Below, piece by piece: positions 1-7,926 of a DNA stretch of 64,000 bases. The notes beneath the pieces were generated by a model that saw nothing but the letters and a program-made list of their open reading frames with translations, did no database searches and was not told where the DNA came from. Source of the stretch: Niastella vici (lineage in GTDB: Bacteria; Bacteroidota; Bacteroidia; Chitinophagales; Chitinophagaceae); assembly GCF_002077945.1 (NCBI RefSeq), contig NZ_LVYD01000068.1, forward strand, positions 1-64,000. Direction: 5' to 3'. The number at the start of each line of letters is the position of its first letter. Position 1 is the first letter of the stretch. The position numbers were made by a program, and so were the translations under genes.

Positions 1-286
1 CAAGAAGTTTATCTAATTGTGAAAATTGGATCACATTTTCAGTGCAGCAATTATCATCACCTGTTGCCTTGCTTTTAGCTAATTCTTTATGGTGATGATG
101 CGTTGTTGAGCCTTCATGGTGATGGGAAGTTGCTGTTGCCAAAGAAACGGGATCATCATCATGGTGATGTTTTGCGTTAAACCCCATATTCAAACCTACA
201 GCGCAAGCAAAGCCTACCAGCGTATTTAAGCTAAATACTACTAGTAAAAAGATCGCTTTTAACTGTATTGTTCTATTTGTTTTCAT
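1..286 (-). CDS. His-rich secreted metal-associated protein (partial, C-terminus off the window)
   Basis: A minus-strand frame starts with ATG at 286 and stays open to the left edge, giving 95 residues. The first ~30 residues form a hydrophobic signal or anchor (MKTNRTIQLKAIFLLVVFS). Two His/Asp clusters follow (KHHHDDD, then SHHHEGSTTHHHH), and a CC pair sits near residue 82. Such His-rich, CC-containing exported proteins accompany copper resistance genes in Bacteroidota, and copB lies 2.5 kb away on the same strand. Metal binding in the periplasm is an inference from composition; no catalytic domain is visible in the part seen. Confidence 0.7.
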   Translation of the reverse strand, partial: MKTNRTIQLKAIFLLVVFSLNTLVGFACAVGLNMGFNAKHHHDDDPVSLATATSHHHEGSTTHHHHKELAKSKATGDDNCCTENVIQFSQLDKLL

Positions 287-438
287 TGCAACTAATGCAA
301 AATTATGAATATCATCGATGCAAATATCCTGCCAGCACTAATTAGCCCAAAGCAAAGGTTTTCAATGATTTAAATAATTGTATAATTATGAAAAAAACTT
401 ATATAAATATCAGGTATTCAACTATTCAGTTGCGATGC

Positions 439-1077
439 TTAATGGCCGCCCATAACACCAGTAAGGTGTAGGATGGCAAACATCAGCACGGCCAGACAAA
501 TCAGCCCAATCAGCACATACAGTCCCCAGGGTTTTCTGGTTGTAGAAATGCACAAGGGGCCCGTCTTACGCTGTTCATTCTCCTTGTTCACGCCATACTG
601 GGTTCGGCCCCACGGCTTATATACCGAAATTGCTGTAATAACAAGCAGCACGAGCAAGGCTGCGCCTGCATCTGCCACAAAATGAATGCGCAGACTGGGA
701 TAATCGGCAACCCGGAAAGTCGCCAACATGGCTGTGTTAGCTACATGGCTGACGAGCTGCATATGTACCAACAAAACAACAGTGGCTACAATGGTTAAAA
801 AGAGCTTCACCACAATCCAATAATACCTGAAAAAGCCCCACGGGGTGCCTAATGATTCGACAAGCCCGGTCAACAGAGAAGCAAGGCAGAATGGGACTAT
901 GACGTACCATCCAACCAACTCCAGAGCAAGGTAGAGGGATTGAGCCATCTGTGCATTCTGACTGATCAGACCCGCAATGGAAATGGCCAGGAAGGCGGCA
1001 ACTGCACCCAGCCAGCCAATCGAAAAAGTGATATGTGTGGTAAGAGTAAGCTTTCGAAAAAAGGGAGAGAAGGTCAT
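439..1077 (-). CDS. Multi-pass membrane protein of unknown function
   Basis: 212 residues with about five hydrophobic segments, near residues 15-35, 45-68, 82-106, 133-152 and 183-206. The segments carry a few conserved-looking His and Trp residues and short loops, and the protein ends in a glycine/His tail (VMGGH). The general shape resembles DUF2269/CopD-like membrane proteins, but I see no diagnostic motif. It lies between the His-rich protein and the copper ATPase block on the same strand, so a role in metal handling is possible but only suggested by position. Confidence 0.75.
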   Translation of the reverse strand: MTFSPFFRKLTLTTHITFSIGWLGAVAAFLAISIAGLISQNAQMAQSLYLALELVGWYVIVPFCLASLLTGLVESLGTPWGFFRYYWIVVKLFLTIVATVVLLVHMQLVSHVANTAMLATFRVADYPSLRIHFVADAGAALLVLLVITAISVYKPWGRTQYGVNKENEQRKTGPLCISTTRKPWGLYVLIGLICLAVLMFAILHLTGVMGGH

Positions 1078-1115
1078 ATATTTTGAGTTTTTAATAAATC
1101 AGTCCCCGCCGGGTA

Positions 1116-1258
1116 TCAAAAGGATTGCTGCCGGTTTCCATTACCAGGTATAATATAGCTACTCACAAATACTTTGGCATCCATGCGCTTCAGTTCCACC
1201 ACAAAGTTAGCCTGGCGGCTACCCAACCTGTTATATAATTGAAGGAAAGATTTACATA
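1116..1258 (-). pseudogene. Short C-terminal remnant of an unidentified gene
   Basis: On the minus strand an open frame of about 45 codons without an ATG ends at TGA 1116-1118. It reads ...LYNRLGSRQANFVVELKR then MDAKVFVSSYIIPG. It looks protein-like (amphipathic strands, balanced composition) but is closed upstream by a stop just after the next gene. I do not recognise the parent family. It may also be chance. Confidence 0.3.
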
Positions 1259-1269
1259 ATTTTCAGTTG

Positions 1270-2517
1270 TTAAGCTGATTTGGCTATTTTTTCCATAATA
1301 TGATGGCTTTCGCCAAATTTGCATAGCGCATCGCAATGTTGTTGCAGATCAGAAAACAGAATGAATTTGATAGGGACATTATTTTGCCTGATGGCTGGCC
1401 TGGATAATTGTAGAACCACATCTTTTACCCGGTTGTCTGGCACTATTAAATAAAATACCTCATCGCCATCAGCAATGGTGTAGCTTAAATCAGACAGGCG
1501 AAGGATGCCTGAATAAATACTTGTGCTTTTTTCTACTTCAAAGGCTGCTATCACGTTATTGGTGCCTTTTTGAAACCATAATACATCAATAAGCTGTATG
1601 GTATTCAGAACTTCCCTATCACAGTTCATGGAAGGAAATGCGGGCAGACTGATAAAAGAAAAGCTTTGCCCGTTACAATTTTTGGAACGATCGTTGGAGG
1701 CGGCAATTACATCATAACCCAGCGCATGGCCGATCTTCAGTAAGTGATACTGCATCTGTGTATGTAAATTTTCCTGCTCTTTTTCGTCCTGCACTTCTTT
1801 ATGCCGTTTTTCTATGGCCTTCTCCAACTTTTTTCTTTCATCTTCATTCAAATATTCATCAGTCCCTAAAATCAATTTTTGAGTTCCTATTTCAAACAAT
1901 AATCCGGCAATAGCGCCTAAATCGCTTGACAATTCAGCACGATGCTGATTGTTGGAATCTATCATTACCTCACGTAATTTTAAATATTCGCTCCAACTAC
2001 CAAGTTTCTTTTTGTCTTTGAACAAAAAGTTGAACCCGTTAATGATGGCGGTATTGAAAGGTGGGATAATGGTAGGATGCAGAAAGTAAAGAATACTGGC
2101 TACGGCAGGCCCAAGACCTTTAATTTTTAAACTGTCCAGCCGGATGATTTCTTTTATAATCTGTTCTTCGCCTTTTGCATTCAGGCAGTTTTCCAGGAAT
2201 TGCCCAAAAGCCTGCTTATTGGCTTCATGCTCATAAATATCAGGAATACGGAGTTTGGGTTTCCAGTAAAAAGGATGGGCTGCTCCTTCAAATACCTGCT
2301 TTTGCTCTGTGATACAGGTAAGCACAAACTCCAGGGAGGAACCTTTGAAGTCGTTGGGGAACCGTTTACACCTGATATCATCTATTACCTGCATTACGCC
2401 CCGCCGTATGGAACGGAAGGCTTTTAGCCGTTCTTCGTTATTGATAAACCAGGTATTGTAGACCGATTCTTTATCAGTTTTATATTGTTGAATGATCGGG
2501 TAAAGGGGGGTGTTCAT
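1270..2517 (-). CDS. Putative nuclease: helix-hairpin-helix N-half, PD-(D/E)XK-like C-half
   Basis: 415 residues, soluble, no signal peptide. Around residues 130-150 is a helix-hairpin-helix-like segment (LKIKGLGPAVASILYFLHP), as in DNA-binding proteins and glycosylases. Residues ~220-255 are strongly charged and probably coiled coil. Near residues 310-345 come IDVLWF and, after ~12 residues, AAFEVEKSTSIYSG, an arrangement like the D...ExE/K core of restriction-type PD-(D/E)XK nucleases (family knowledge; the assignment is mine). No methyltransferase is adjacent, so it is not a classical restriction-modification pair. It sits between copper genes in AT-rich accessory DNA. It could be a stand-alone defence nuclease or a repair enzyme. 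Confidence 0.7.
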   Translation of the reverse strand: MNTPLYPIIQQYKTDKESVYNTWFINNEERLKAFRSIRRGVMQVIDDIRCKRFPNDFKGSSLEFVLTCITEQKQVFEGAAHPFYWKPKLRIPDIYEHEANKQAFGQFLENCLNAKGEEQIIKEIIRLDSLKIKGLGPAVASILYFLHPTIIPPFNTAIINGFNFLFKDKKKLGSWSEYLKLREVMIDSNNQHRAELSSDLGAIAGLLFEIGTQKLILGTDEYLNEDERKKLEKAIEKRHKEVQDEKEQENLHTQMQYHLLKIGHALGYDVIAASNDRSKNCNGQSFSFISLPAFPSMNCDREVLNTIQLIDVLWFQKGTNNVIAAFEVEKSTSIYSGILRLSDLSYTIADGDEVFYLIVPDNRVKDVVLQLSRPAIRQNNVPIKFILFSDLQQHCDALCKFGESHHIMEKIAKSA

Positions 2518-2683
2518 TTTTAATAGCTCTAATCAGTAGTTTACCGTACCAAAAAGAGTTTCAAAATACTGAGTTTCTTTCATATTTAAAAAAGCCAGGC
2601 AGGAGAACCTGCCCGGCAACACTTAAAATCTAAAATAATAATGGGTTAGAATTTTTTTGAAAAATTTATAGGGTGGCGTTTTT

Positions 2684-4819
2684 CTATTGGTTATTCACTT
2701 TTAACAGACTTGCATTTATGGCTACAATAACTGTACTCACACTCATCAGTACAGCGCCGGCAGCGGGACTTAATAAAATACCTATCTTATATAGGACACC
2801 TGCTGCCAATGGCAATGCGACAACATTATAACCTGTTGCCCACGCCAGGTTTTGTATCATCTTGCGATAGGTCGCTTTGCCGAACAGAACTAAATTCACG
2901 ATATCTTTCGGATTGCTGTTTACTAAAACTATACCGGCTGTTTCAGCAGCTATATCAGAACCTGAACCTACCGCAATGCCAATATCTGCCTGCGCGAGTG
3001 CGGGAGCATCGTTGACTCCATCGCCTGTCATTGCCACATATTCGCCTTTGTCTTGTAACTCCTTTATTTTTTCTAATTTTTGATGTGGAAGCACTTCTGC
3101 ATAAAACTGATCAATACCTAGTTTTTTACTTACACTTTCTGCAACCTGTTTATTATCTCCGGTCAGCAAAACACATTTGATATGATTATTGTGAAGCGTT
3201 TGAATGGCTTCAGCAGATTCAGGACGAATTGTATCCGATAAGGAAATATACCCCGACAACTTATTATTGATCAGAACAAAAACAATCGTTTCCGCAGCAT
3301 CCGATTTGAAGTTATCAGGCGAAGCTATATTCTTTTCTTTCAGGTAACCTGGGCTAACAACCTTTACTTGTTTTCCTTCTACGGTTGCCTCTATGCCTTG
3401 TCCGGTAATCGCTTGAAAGTTTTTAGCATCAGGAACAGCAATGGAAAGCTCTTTTACTTTTTGCATAATACCGGTAGCAATAGGATGCTCAGAGTTTTGT
3501 TCCAAAGCAGAAGCAATGCGAAGCAAATCATTTTCATTGATACCACTATCCAACGTTACAATTTTGGATACTTCAAATTTTCCTACTGTCAGTGTTCCTG
3601 TCTTATCAAATACCAGCGTGGTTATTTTCCTTGCATTTTCAAAAGCCGTTCTGTTTTTAATAAGCAAGCCATTCTTAGCCGACAAAGCAGTTGACTTAGC
3701 AACGACTAAAGGCACCGCTAATCCTAATGCATGAGGACAGCAAATTACGATCACAGTTACCATTCTTTCAATGGCAAAAGCCAAATCCTTACCGGAAAGA
3801 TACCAAATTAGGAAAGTAGCAACACCTGCCATGATAGCAATAATAGTAAGCCACCTGGCAGCATTATCAGCCAATAATTGTGTTTTTGACTTTGATTGTT
3901 GCGCATCCTGAACCAATTTAATTACCTGAGACAGAAAAGAATCTTTCGCAGCATGCGAAACAGTTACTTTAAGGGAACCATTGCCATTAATAGCACCCGC
4001 AATTACTTTATCACCCTTCTTCTTTTCGACAGGTTTTGATTCTCCTGTTAACAAACTTTCATTCAAATAACTTTCACCTTCAGTTATAGTTCCGTCCGCA
4101 GCAATTTTTTCACCGGGTTTTATAAGAATAATATCATTTTCCTTTAAAGTTTCTGTTTTTACATCCATAATTTGATCACCACGAACAAGGTGGGCGTCAT
4201 CCGGCATTAACTGCACGAGTAGTTCTAATTCCTTCGATGCGCCGGCTATTGACTTCATTTCAATCCAATGCCCTAACAGCATAATCAGGATAAGTGTGGT
4301 CAGTTCCCAAAAGAAGTCCATCCCTTTTAAACCGAAAACAGTAGCTACGCTATATACGTAGGCTACGGTAATAGCAAAGCCAATCAGCGTCATCATACCG
4401 GGATTTCTGCTTTTCATTTCAGCCAGCCAGCCTGTTAAAAATGGCCATCCACCATAAAAAAAAACTATCGAGGACAATGCTAATAAAACATCCCTGGAAC
4501 CAGTAAAACTGATGTGTATGTTTAACCAATGCTGAATCATTTCGGATAAAAGCATAATGGGGATCGTAAGCACCAGTACTACGTAAAACCTTTTTTTAAA
4601 GTCATCAATCATCATAGCATGATGATCATGCCCCTCCGCCGACTTTTTAATCGGCACCAGCTTCATGCCACAGATAGGACAATTGCCAGGCCCACCCTGG
4701 ATGACCTGGGGATGCATAGGACAGGTGTATTTCTGGGTGTGATCATGTGTCATAACAAGAGTACTGCTATGATCTGTATTTCTGGAACTATCATGAGAAT
4801 GATGCTGTTCATTTTTCAT
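2684..4819 (-). CDS. copB: CopB-type copper/silver P1B-ATPase (CPH class)
   Basis: Exports Cu or Ag across the inner membrane using ATP. With the ATG at 4819 the protein has 711 residues; a TTG start at 4852 would lie inside an inverted repeat and is less likely. The N-terminus has a His-rich stretch and a heavy-metal-binding domain (YTCPMHP...CPICGMKLVP, residues ~29-56). Hallmarks in order: TGES (~258), the transmembrane metal-site motif CPH (~361; CPH rather than CPC marks the CopB class), DKTGTLT with the phosphorylated Asp (~403), SEHP in the nucleotide domain, and GDGVNDAPAL (~596). About eight membrane helices are expected. All motifs are intact. Immediate neighbours are copper-binding proteins on the same strand. 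Confidence 0.93.
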   Translation of the reverse strand: MKNEQHHSHDSSRNTDHSSTLVMTHDHTQKYTCPMHPQVIQGGPGNCPICGMKLVPIKKSAEGHDHHAMMIDDFKKRFYVVLVLTIPIMLLSEMIQHWLNIHISFTGSRDVLLALSSIVFFYGGWPFLTGWLAEMKSRNPGMMTLIGFAITVAYVYSVATVFGLKGMDFFWELTTLILIMLLGHWIEMKSIAGASKELELLVQLMPDDAHLVRGDQIMDVKTETLKENDIILIKPGEKIAADGTITEGESYLNESLLTGESKPVEKKKGDKVIAGAINGNGSLKVTVSHAAKDSFLSQVIKLVQDAQQSKSKTQLLADNAARWLTIIAIMAGVATFLIWYLSGKDLAFAIERMVTVIVICCPHALGLAVPLVVAKSTALSAKNGLLIKNRTAFENARKITTLVFDKTGTLTVGKFEVSKIVTLDSGINENDLLRIASALEQNSEHPIATGIMQKVKELSIAVPDAKNFQAITGQGIEATVEGKQVKVVSPGYLKEKNIASPDNFKSDAAETIVFVLINNKLSGYISLSDTIRPESAEAIQTLHNNHIKCVLLTGDNKQVAESVSKKLGIDQFYAEVLPHQKLEKIKELQDKGEYVAMTGDGVNDAPALAQADIGIAVGSGSDIAAETAGIVLVNSNPKDIVNLVLFGKATYRKMIQNLAWATGYNVVALPLAAGVLYKIGILLSPAAGAVLMSVSTVIVAINASLLKVNNQ

Positions 4820-4840
4820 AATAAAGTAGTTTTCTGATGA

Positions 4841-4893
4841 ATGCCACCCCAAAAAAGCTTTGCATTTTCATGTTCCCCATCATGGGGTGGCAT
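4841..4893 (-). promoter_or_regulatory. Intercistronic stem-loop between the HMBD gene and copB
   Basis: A perfect 10-bp inverted repeat (ATGCCACCCC at 4841-4850, GGGGTGGCAT at 4884-4893) with a 33-nt loop lies just upstream of the copB ATG on the transcript. It could be a processing or stability hairpin, or an operator. It lacks a trailing T-run, so it is not a typical terminator. Confidence 0.5.
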
Positions 4894-4915
4894 TGACTGC
4901 GTGCATTATTTTAGA

Positions 4916-5278
4916 TTATCTTCTTACTGCTGTAGAATCCTTTTTCATTTTCATTTTTTTATTGGGCGATTTTTTCTTTTCTACCAAATCCATCCCGCAT
5001 TTTGGACATTTACCAGGTTTATCGCTTGTTACATCCGAATGCATGGGACAGGTATACATTTTCATGACTTCCATTTTCATTTGCTCTTTTTTTGATAATG
5101 CCAGATCCATTCCACACTTGGGGCACTTGCCTGGGGTAGCACTTTTAACATCCGGGTGCATGGGGCAGGTATAAACGGCATGATGTTGTGCCGTATCCTT
5201 TTTGCCGGCTTTCTCCTGTGCAAAAATAGTAAGTGAGGTGATAAAAAAAGCTACGGTTAAAACGAACATTCTTTTCAT
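4916..5278 (-). CDS. Secreted protein with two heavy-metal-binding (HMBD/YHS-like) motifs
   Basis: 120 residues. A signal peptide (MKRMFVLTVAFFITSLTIFAQ) is followed by two tandem copies of a zinc-ribbon-like metal motif: YTCPMHPDVKS...CPKCGMDL (~residues 35-60) and YTCPMHSDVTS...CPKCGMDL (~75-98), then a basic Lys/Met-rich tail. Each copy has the CPMHP and CPxCGM elements also seen at the N-terminus of CopB here. It probably buffers or delivers copper in the periplasm. It lies between copB and the HMA-protein gene with short gaps, consistent with one copper operon on the minus strand. Confidence 0.88.
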   Translation of the reverse strand: MKRMFVLTVAFFITSLTIFAQEKAGKKDTAQHHAVYTCPMHPDVKSATPGKCPKCGMDLALSKKEQMKMEVMKMYTCPMHSDVTSDKPGKCPKCGMDLVEKKKSPNKKMKMKKDSTAVRR

Positions 5279-5313
5279 AATTGTTTGTATTTTTTTAAAA
5301 GTGAGTATTGGGC

Positions 5314-5682
5314 CTAACTTATTCTTGGGTAACGGCAGCAGTCAGGAAGTAATGCATAATCATTCTTTGTTGCATTAAACTTTTCGGTATCATGTCCGGC
5401 ATCGGCTATTAATTGCTGTATTTTATCCGGTTTGATTTTAAGTCCGTCATACTTAACAAGAAGTGTTTTGGAGTCTACATCCCAGTTGGCAAACCACATG
5501 CCTGGTAAATTTTTAATGGCATTTTCAATCCGGTGTTTGCACATTTCACACACACCGTTTACTTTTAATGTTTTAGTGATTGCAAATGGCCCATCCAGTT
5601 TATAGTTGTAGTTCTGTGCTTTTGCAAAGGATGTGATTGTTAATGCAATGACAATAACAAACAATCTTTTAAGCGTTTTCAT
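5314..5682 (-). CDS. Periplasmic HMA-domain (heavy-metal-associated) protein
   Basis: The ATG at 5682 gives 122 residues starting with a clean signal peptide (MKTLKRLFVIVIALTITSFAKAQ). A longer frame to 5808 would put 42 unrelated residues ahead of that signal and would overlap the upstream gene, so I reject it. The body is a single HMA fold with the metal site GVCEMCKHRIE (CxxC at about residue 48) and the usual beta-alpha-beta pattern to ~residue 100. The tail carries a CC pair (LPDCCRYP). The likely role is copper binding or delivery in the periplasm, in the operon with copB. Confidence 0.88.
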   Translation of the reverse strand: MKTLKRLFVIVIALTITSFAKAQNYNYKLDGPFAITKTLKVNGVCEMCKHRIENAIKNLPGMWFANWDVDSKTLLVKYDGLKIKPDKIQQLIADAGHDTEKFNATKNDYALLPDCCRYPRIS

Positions 5683-5789
5683 ACATTTAAAATTTAATTG
5701 TCCCAAAAGGGAAAAATAAGTGCTGTCAGAAAGTTGTGTAAATACTTTAAACCCAACAGATTGTTCGGCTATATAAAGAGTGGAATAAA

Positions 5790-6212
5790 TCAAATACGGA
5801 AAACGCAATTACGAACGAAAAGTGGGGCGTACCCAGTTCGTGGGGGGGCATGGGTAACTGGATATTTTTCAGTTATTGAAGAAACGTATTCAAAGGAATA
5901 ATCCGAAATGGTGTAGATTATTGCGTTAGCAGAAGTTGGGGAAAGGAAAATAGACGCTTCGGTAAGTTTCTGGTCATTTTCCAGCTTTATCTGCTTTTGG
6001 GTGTCTTTGCAGCAACCTTTGCCATCTTTAACACAATGTTTATTAGGAGTAGATTTGCTCATGCCGCAATTAGGGCATGATTTTTTAGCAGCTTTTTCAT
6101 TTCCCAAACCCCAGGCAACCAATTTATCCATGCAATAATGCAGGTGCACCGTAGCTCCAATGGAACTGGTAAGATAAACGAGTGCTAATATGGTTACCAA
6201 AAACTTTTTCAT
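5790..6212 (-). CDS. HYC_CC_PP family copper-associated protein
   Basis: 140 residues with a signal peptide (MKKFLVTILALVYLTSSIG) and the three landmarks of the HYC_CC_PP family: HLHYCMDKLVAWG near residue 25, a second Cys cluster (SCPNCGM) followed by GCCKD near residue 68, and APPR near 127. Proteins of this family are found with copper resistance genes in Bacteroidota; their biochemical role is not established. It is the first gene of the minus-strand block with the HMA, HMBD and CopB genes, separated by ~110 bp from the HMA gene. Confidence 0.87.
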   Translation of the reverse strand: MKKFLVTILALVYLTSSIGATVHLHYCMDKLVAWGLGNEKAAKKSCPNCGMSKSTPNKHCVKDGKGCCKDTQKQIKLENDQKLTEASIFLSPTSANAIIYTISDYSFEYVSSITEKYPVTHAPPRTGYAPLFVRNCVFRI

Positions 6213-6632
6213 TATTTTCTACATAAAAGTAGATACTATTCCTTCGATATCAAAAATAAGCAATGTTAATTCCACTAATGGTCAGCAGTCTGACAACCCC
6301 AGTTGAGCATACCTATTTGCAACACTCTTTTTTTCGAACAAATATAGATTTCAACAATTTAAAGAAAAGCCGACCTATGGTTGTTACAACAGACATTTTA
6401 TGGGAATAATGATACAAAAGTATATATTATGCTAGAAAATAAATTTATATAATTCCTGAAATCTTTTATATAATTACCGATACTGATATCCCACTGCTGC
6501 TTTTACTATCTTTCCTGTTTTACACTTGCATTTCAATCTTACTTAAACTTATCCAACAGTACGCCTACAGTGGCAACGCCAAACGTTTTATGGGTCCCGT
6601 CATTTCTATGGCCCCTAATAGGAGCATCAGAG
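6213..6632. other. 420-bp AT-rich intergenic region, probable copper-operon promoter region
   Basis: No convincing complete gene. The right-hand ~90 bases contain an open protein-like tail on the minus strand (separate entry). The left part is AT-rich and should carry the promoter of the minus-strand HYC_CC_PP-HMA-HMBD-copB block, but I cannot fix a -7/-33 pair with confidence. Confidence 0.5.
6539..6632 (-). pseudogene. C-terminal gene remnant downstream of the NTase-HEPN gene
   Basis: On the minus strand, in a different frame from the preceding gene, codons read LPDSDAPIRGHRNDGTHK then TFGVATVGVLLDKFK and stop (TAA, 6539-6541). There is no start of its own. It reads like the true C-terminus of some family, left behind after a deletion or insertion. 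The family is not recognised. Confidence 0.35.
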
Positions 6633-7493
6633 TCAGGCAATAGACGCAATTTTATTTTTGCATACCCTTTCGATAATATCCTGTAACTTTTTTACTTTTT
6701 CAATCAAAGTAGTTAATTCTTCTTCGGTTATAATGTATTTGTCGTTATACCTGGCATCAACGTAAGCCTTCTTCAGTAGAGTAAATAAGTGGATTTCGTT
6801 TTTTGAATTATTCGGAAACACTGTCGATAATTCAGGGGAAAACTCCCTGCTCATTTTTAACAGCTTGCCTAAATTGTGGGTCTTTGGTTTATAACCTGTA
6901 AATACTAACATGATAGTATTGTAGAACCTTTCTGCTGATTGATGTAAAAGGAAAACAGCATCATTTAAGGCTTTTTTCTTCTTGCTGGCACTTTCTGCAA
7001 ATTCTAATAAATTTTCCCCACTATTAAAATATTTATCAAAATCGCGTTCTGCGATTATTCTTCTTTCTGTGACTGATAATTCCCTTTGTTCAGCAAGATC
7101 AACACTTCCAGCATCATACAGTAAAATACCTTCTTTCTTTATGTCAGTAAAGAAAAATTGCCCTTCTTCAATCTGCCGGTTAACATAATCAATTCCATGT
7201 ACGATTATGTTTATGGGTATTGAGGTTAAAGGTTGGGATTTCGTTTCCGACAGCTCCTGTATTTGATGCTCTGGGCGGGTGTCTCCTTTGCGGGTTACTA
7301 CTAACATATCATAGTCACTCACATATTCATAGGTTACATGCCCTTCGATGTGCCGATCTTCCTGCCACTTACCAGTAGCGTAGCTTCCAAACAGTATAAT
7401 TTTTTCAGGCATTACCAGTTGGACAACACTTTCGGTTATTGCCTTTATCTCCTTTTGTTTATCTTCTGGTAAATGCTTCAACGATGACTTCAC
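6633..7493 (-). CDS. Nucleotidyltransferase-HEPN fusion protein
   Basis: 286 residues. Residues ~25-110 form a minimal nucleotidyltransferase: IILFGSYATGKW (GSxxxG catalytic loop, about residue 36), then SDYDMLVV with the metal-binding DxD (~residue 60), and a later third-acid region. Residues ~145-280 are a HEPN domain with the typical LLHQSAERFYNTI helix and KTHNLGKLL. In the fourth helix ARYNDKY replaces a clear RX4-6H RNase motif. NTase and HEPN are often separate antitoxin and toxin partners (MNT-HEPN systems); here they are fused. It is transcribed away from the SWIM and second HEPN genes, with a large inverted repeat between them. Domain calls are firm; function as a toxin-antitoxin or defence unit is inference. 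Confidence 0.87.
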   Translation of the reverse strand: MKSSLKHLPEDKQKEIKAITESVVQLVMPEKIILFGSYATGKWQEDRHIEGHVTYEYVSDYDMLVVTRKGDTRPEHQIQELSETKSQPLTSIPINIIVHGIDYVNRQIEEGQFFFTDIKKEGILLYDAGSVDLAEQRELSVTERRIIAERDFDKYFNSGENLLEFAESASKKKKALNDAVFLLHQSAERFYNTIMLVFTGYKPKTHNLGKLLKMSREFSPELSTVFPNNSKNEIHLFTLLKKAYVDARYNDKYIITEEELTTLIEKVKKLQDIIERVCKNKIASIA

Positions 7494-7538
7494 AGAAAAT
7501 TTTTTTTATGCAAAATAGTTTTTTTTATCTTTAGAGAA

Positions 7539-7590
7539 CATATTGCTATGAACCAGCGGTTTTAACGCCCTAATAACTTATAGCAATATG
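7539..7590. repeat. 11-bp perfect inverted repeat in a divergent promoter region
   Basis: CATATTGCTAT at 7539-7549 is repeated inverted as ATAGCAATATG at 7580-7590, separated by 30 bp. The space also holds GCGGTTTTAACGC, and GTTTTAACG pairs with CGTTAAAC just downstream. The right arm contains the ATG of the small plus-strand frame at 7588. It may be an operator or a start-sequestering leader hairpin. Confidence 0.55.
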
Positions 7591-7827
7591 GACGTTAAAC
7601 TTACAAAAAACCTAAGAACTCAATATTGGAAGTTCCTGGTTTACACCTGCCAATCTTCCCACCACATCCGGGAAAGGCTGGTTAATTTATCATCTACGCC
7701 GAAAATACGGCATTCCCTCTTATTATCACGATTTCAGCTTCAATTTAGAAGTTTTTTTTATTTGTTGGTTTTAGCCAAAGACCAATCAAAGAATACAGAG
7801 ACAGGACCACCGGTTAGGAACATATGA
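7588..7827 (+). CDS. Possible small protein of unknown function
   Basis: 79 codons starting with ATG inside the inverted repeat and ending one base before a strong terminator hairpin. That placement between a leader structure and a terminator is the main reason to list it. The sequence (MDVKLTKNLRTQYWKF..., basic, with a hydrophobic patch SFFYLLVLA) matches no family I know. It could be a real small gene, a leader peptide, or chance. Confidence 0.35.
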   Translation: MDVKLTKNLRTQYWKFLVYTCQSSHHIRERLVNLSSTPKIRHSLLLSRFQLQFRSFFYLLVLAKDQSKNTETGPPVRNI

Positions 7828-7867
7828 ACGAAGCATGGAAAATTCACTTTTCCGGCTTCGTTTTTTT
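7828..7867 (+). terminator. Rho-independent terminator
   Basis: ACGAAGC (7828-7834) pairs with GCTTCGT (7855-7861) and the inner GGAAAA pairs with TTTTCC, followed by a run of seven T. It lies upstream of the SWIM gene, closing whatever is transcribed from 7588. Confidence 0.8.
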
Positions 7868-7926
7868 CTGCCCGGTAAGGTTTAATCCTCTGTAACAGCA
7901 ATTAATAGTTGCTCAAAACTTATTCT

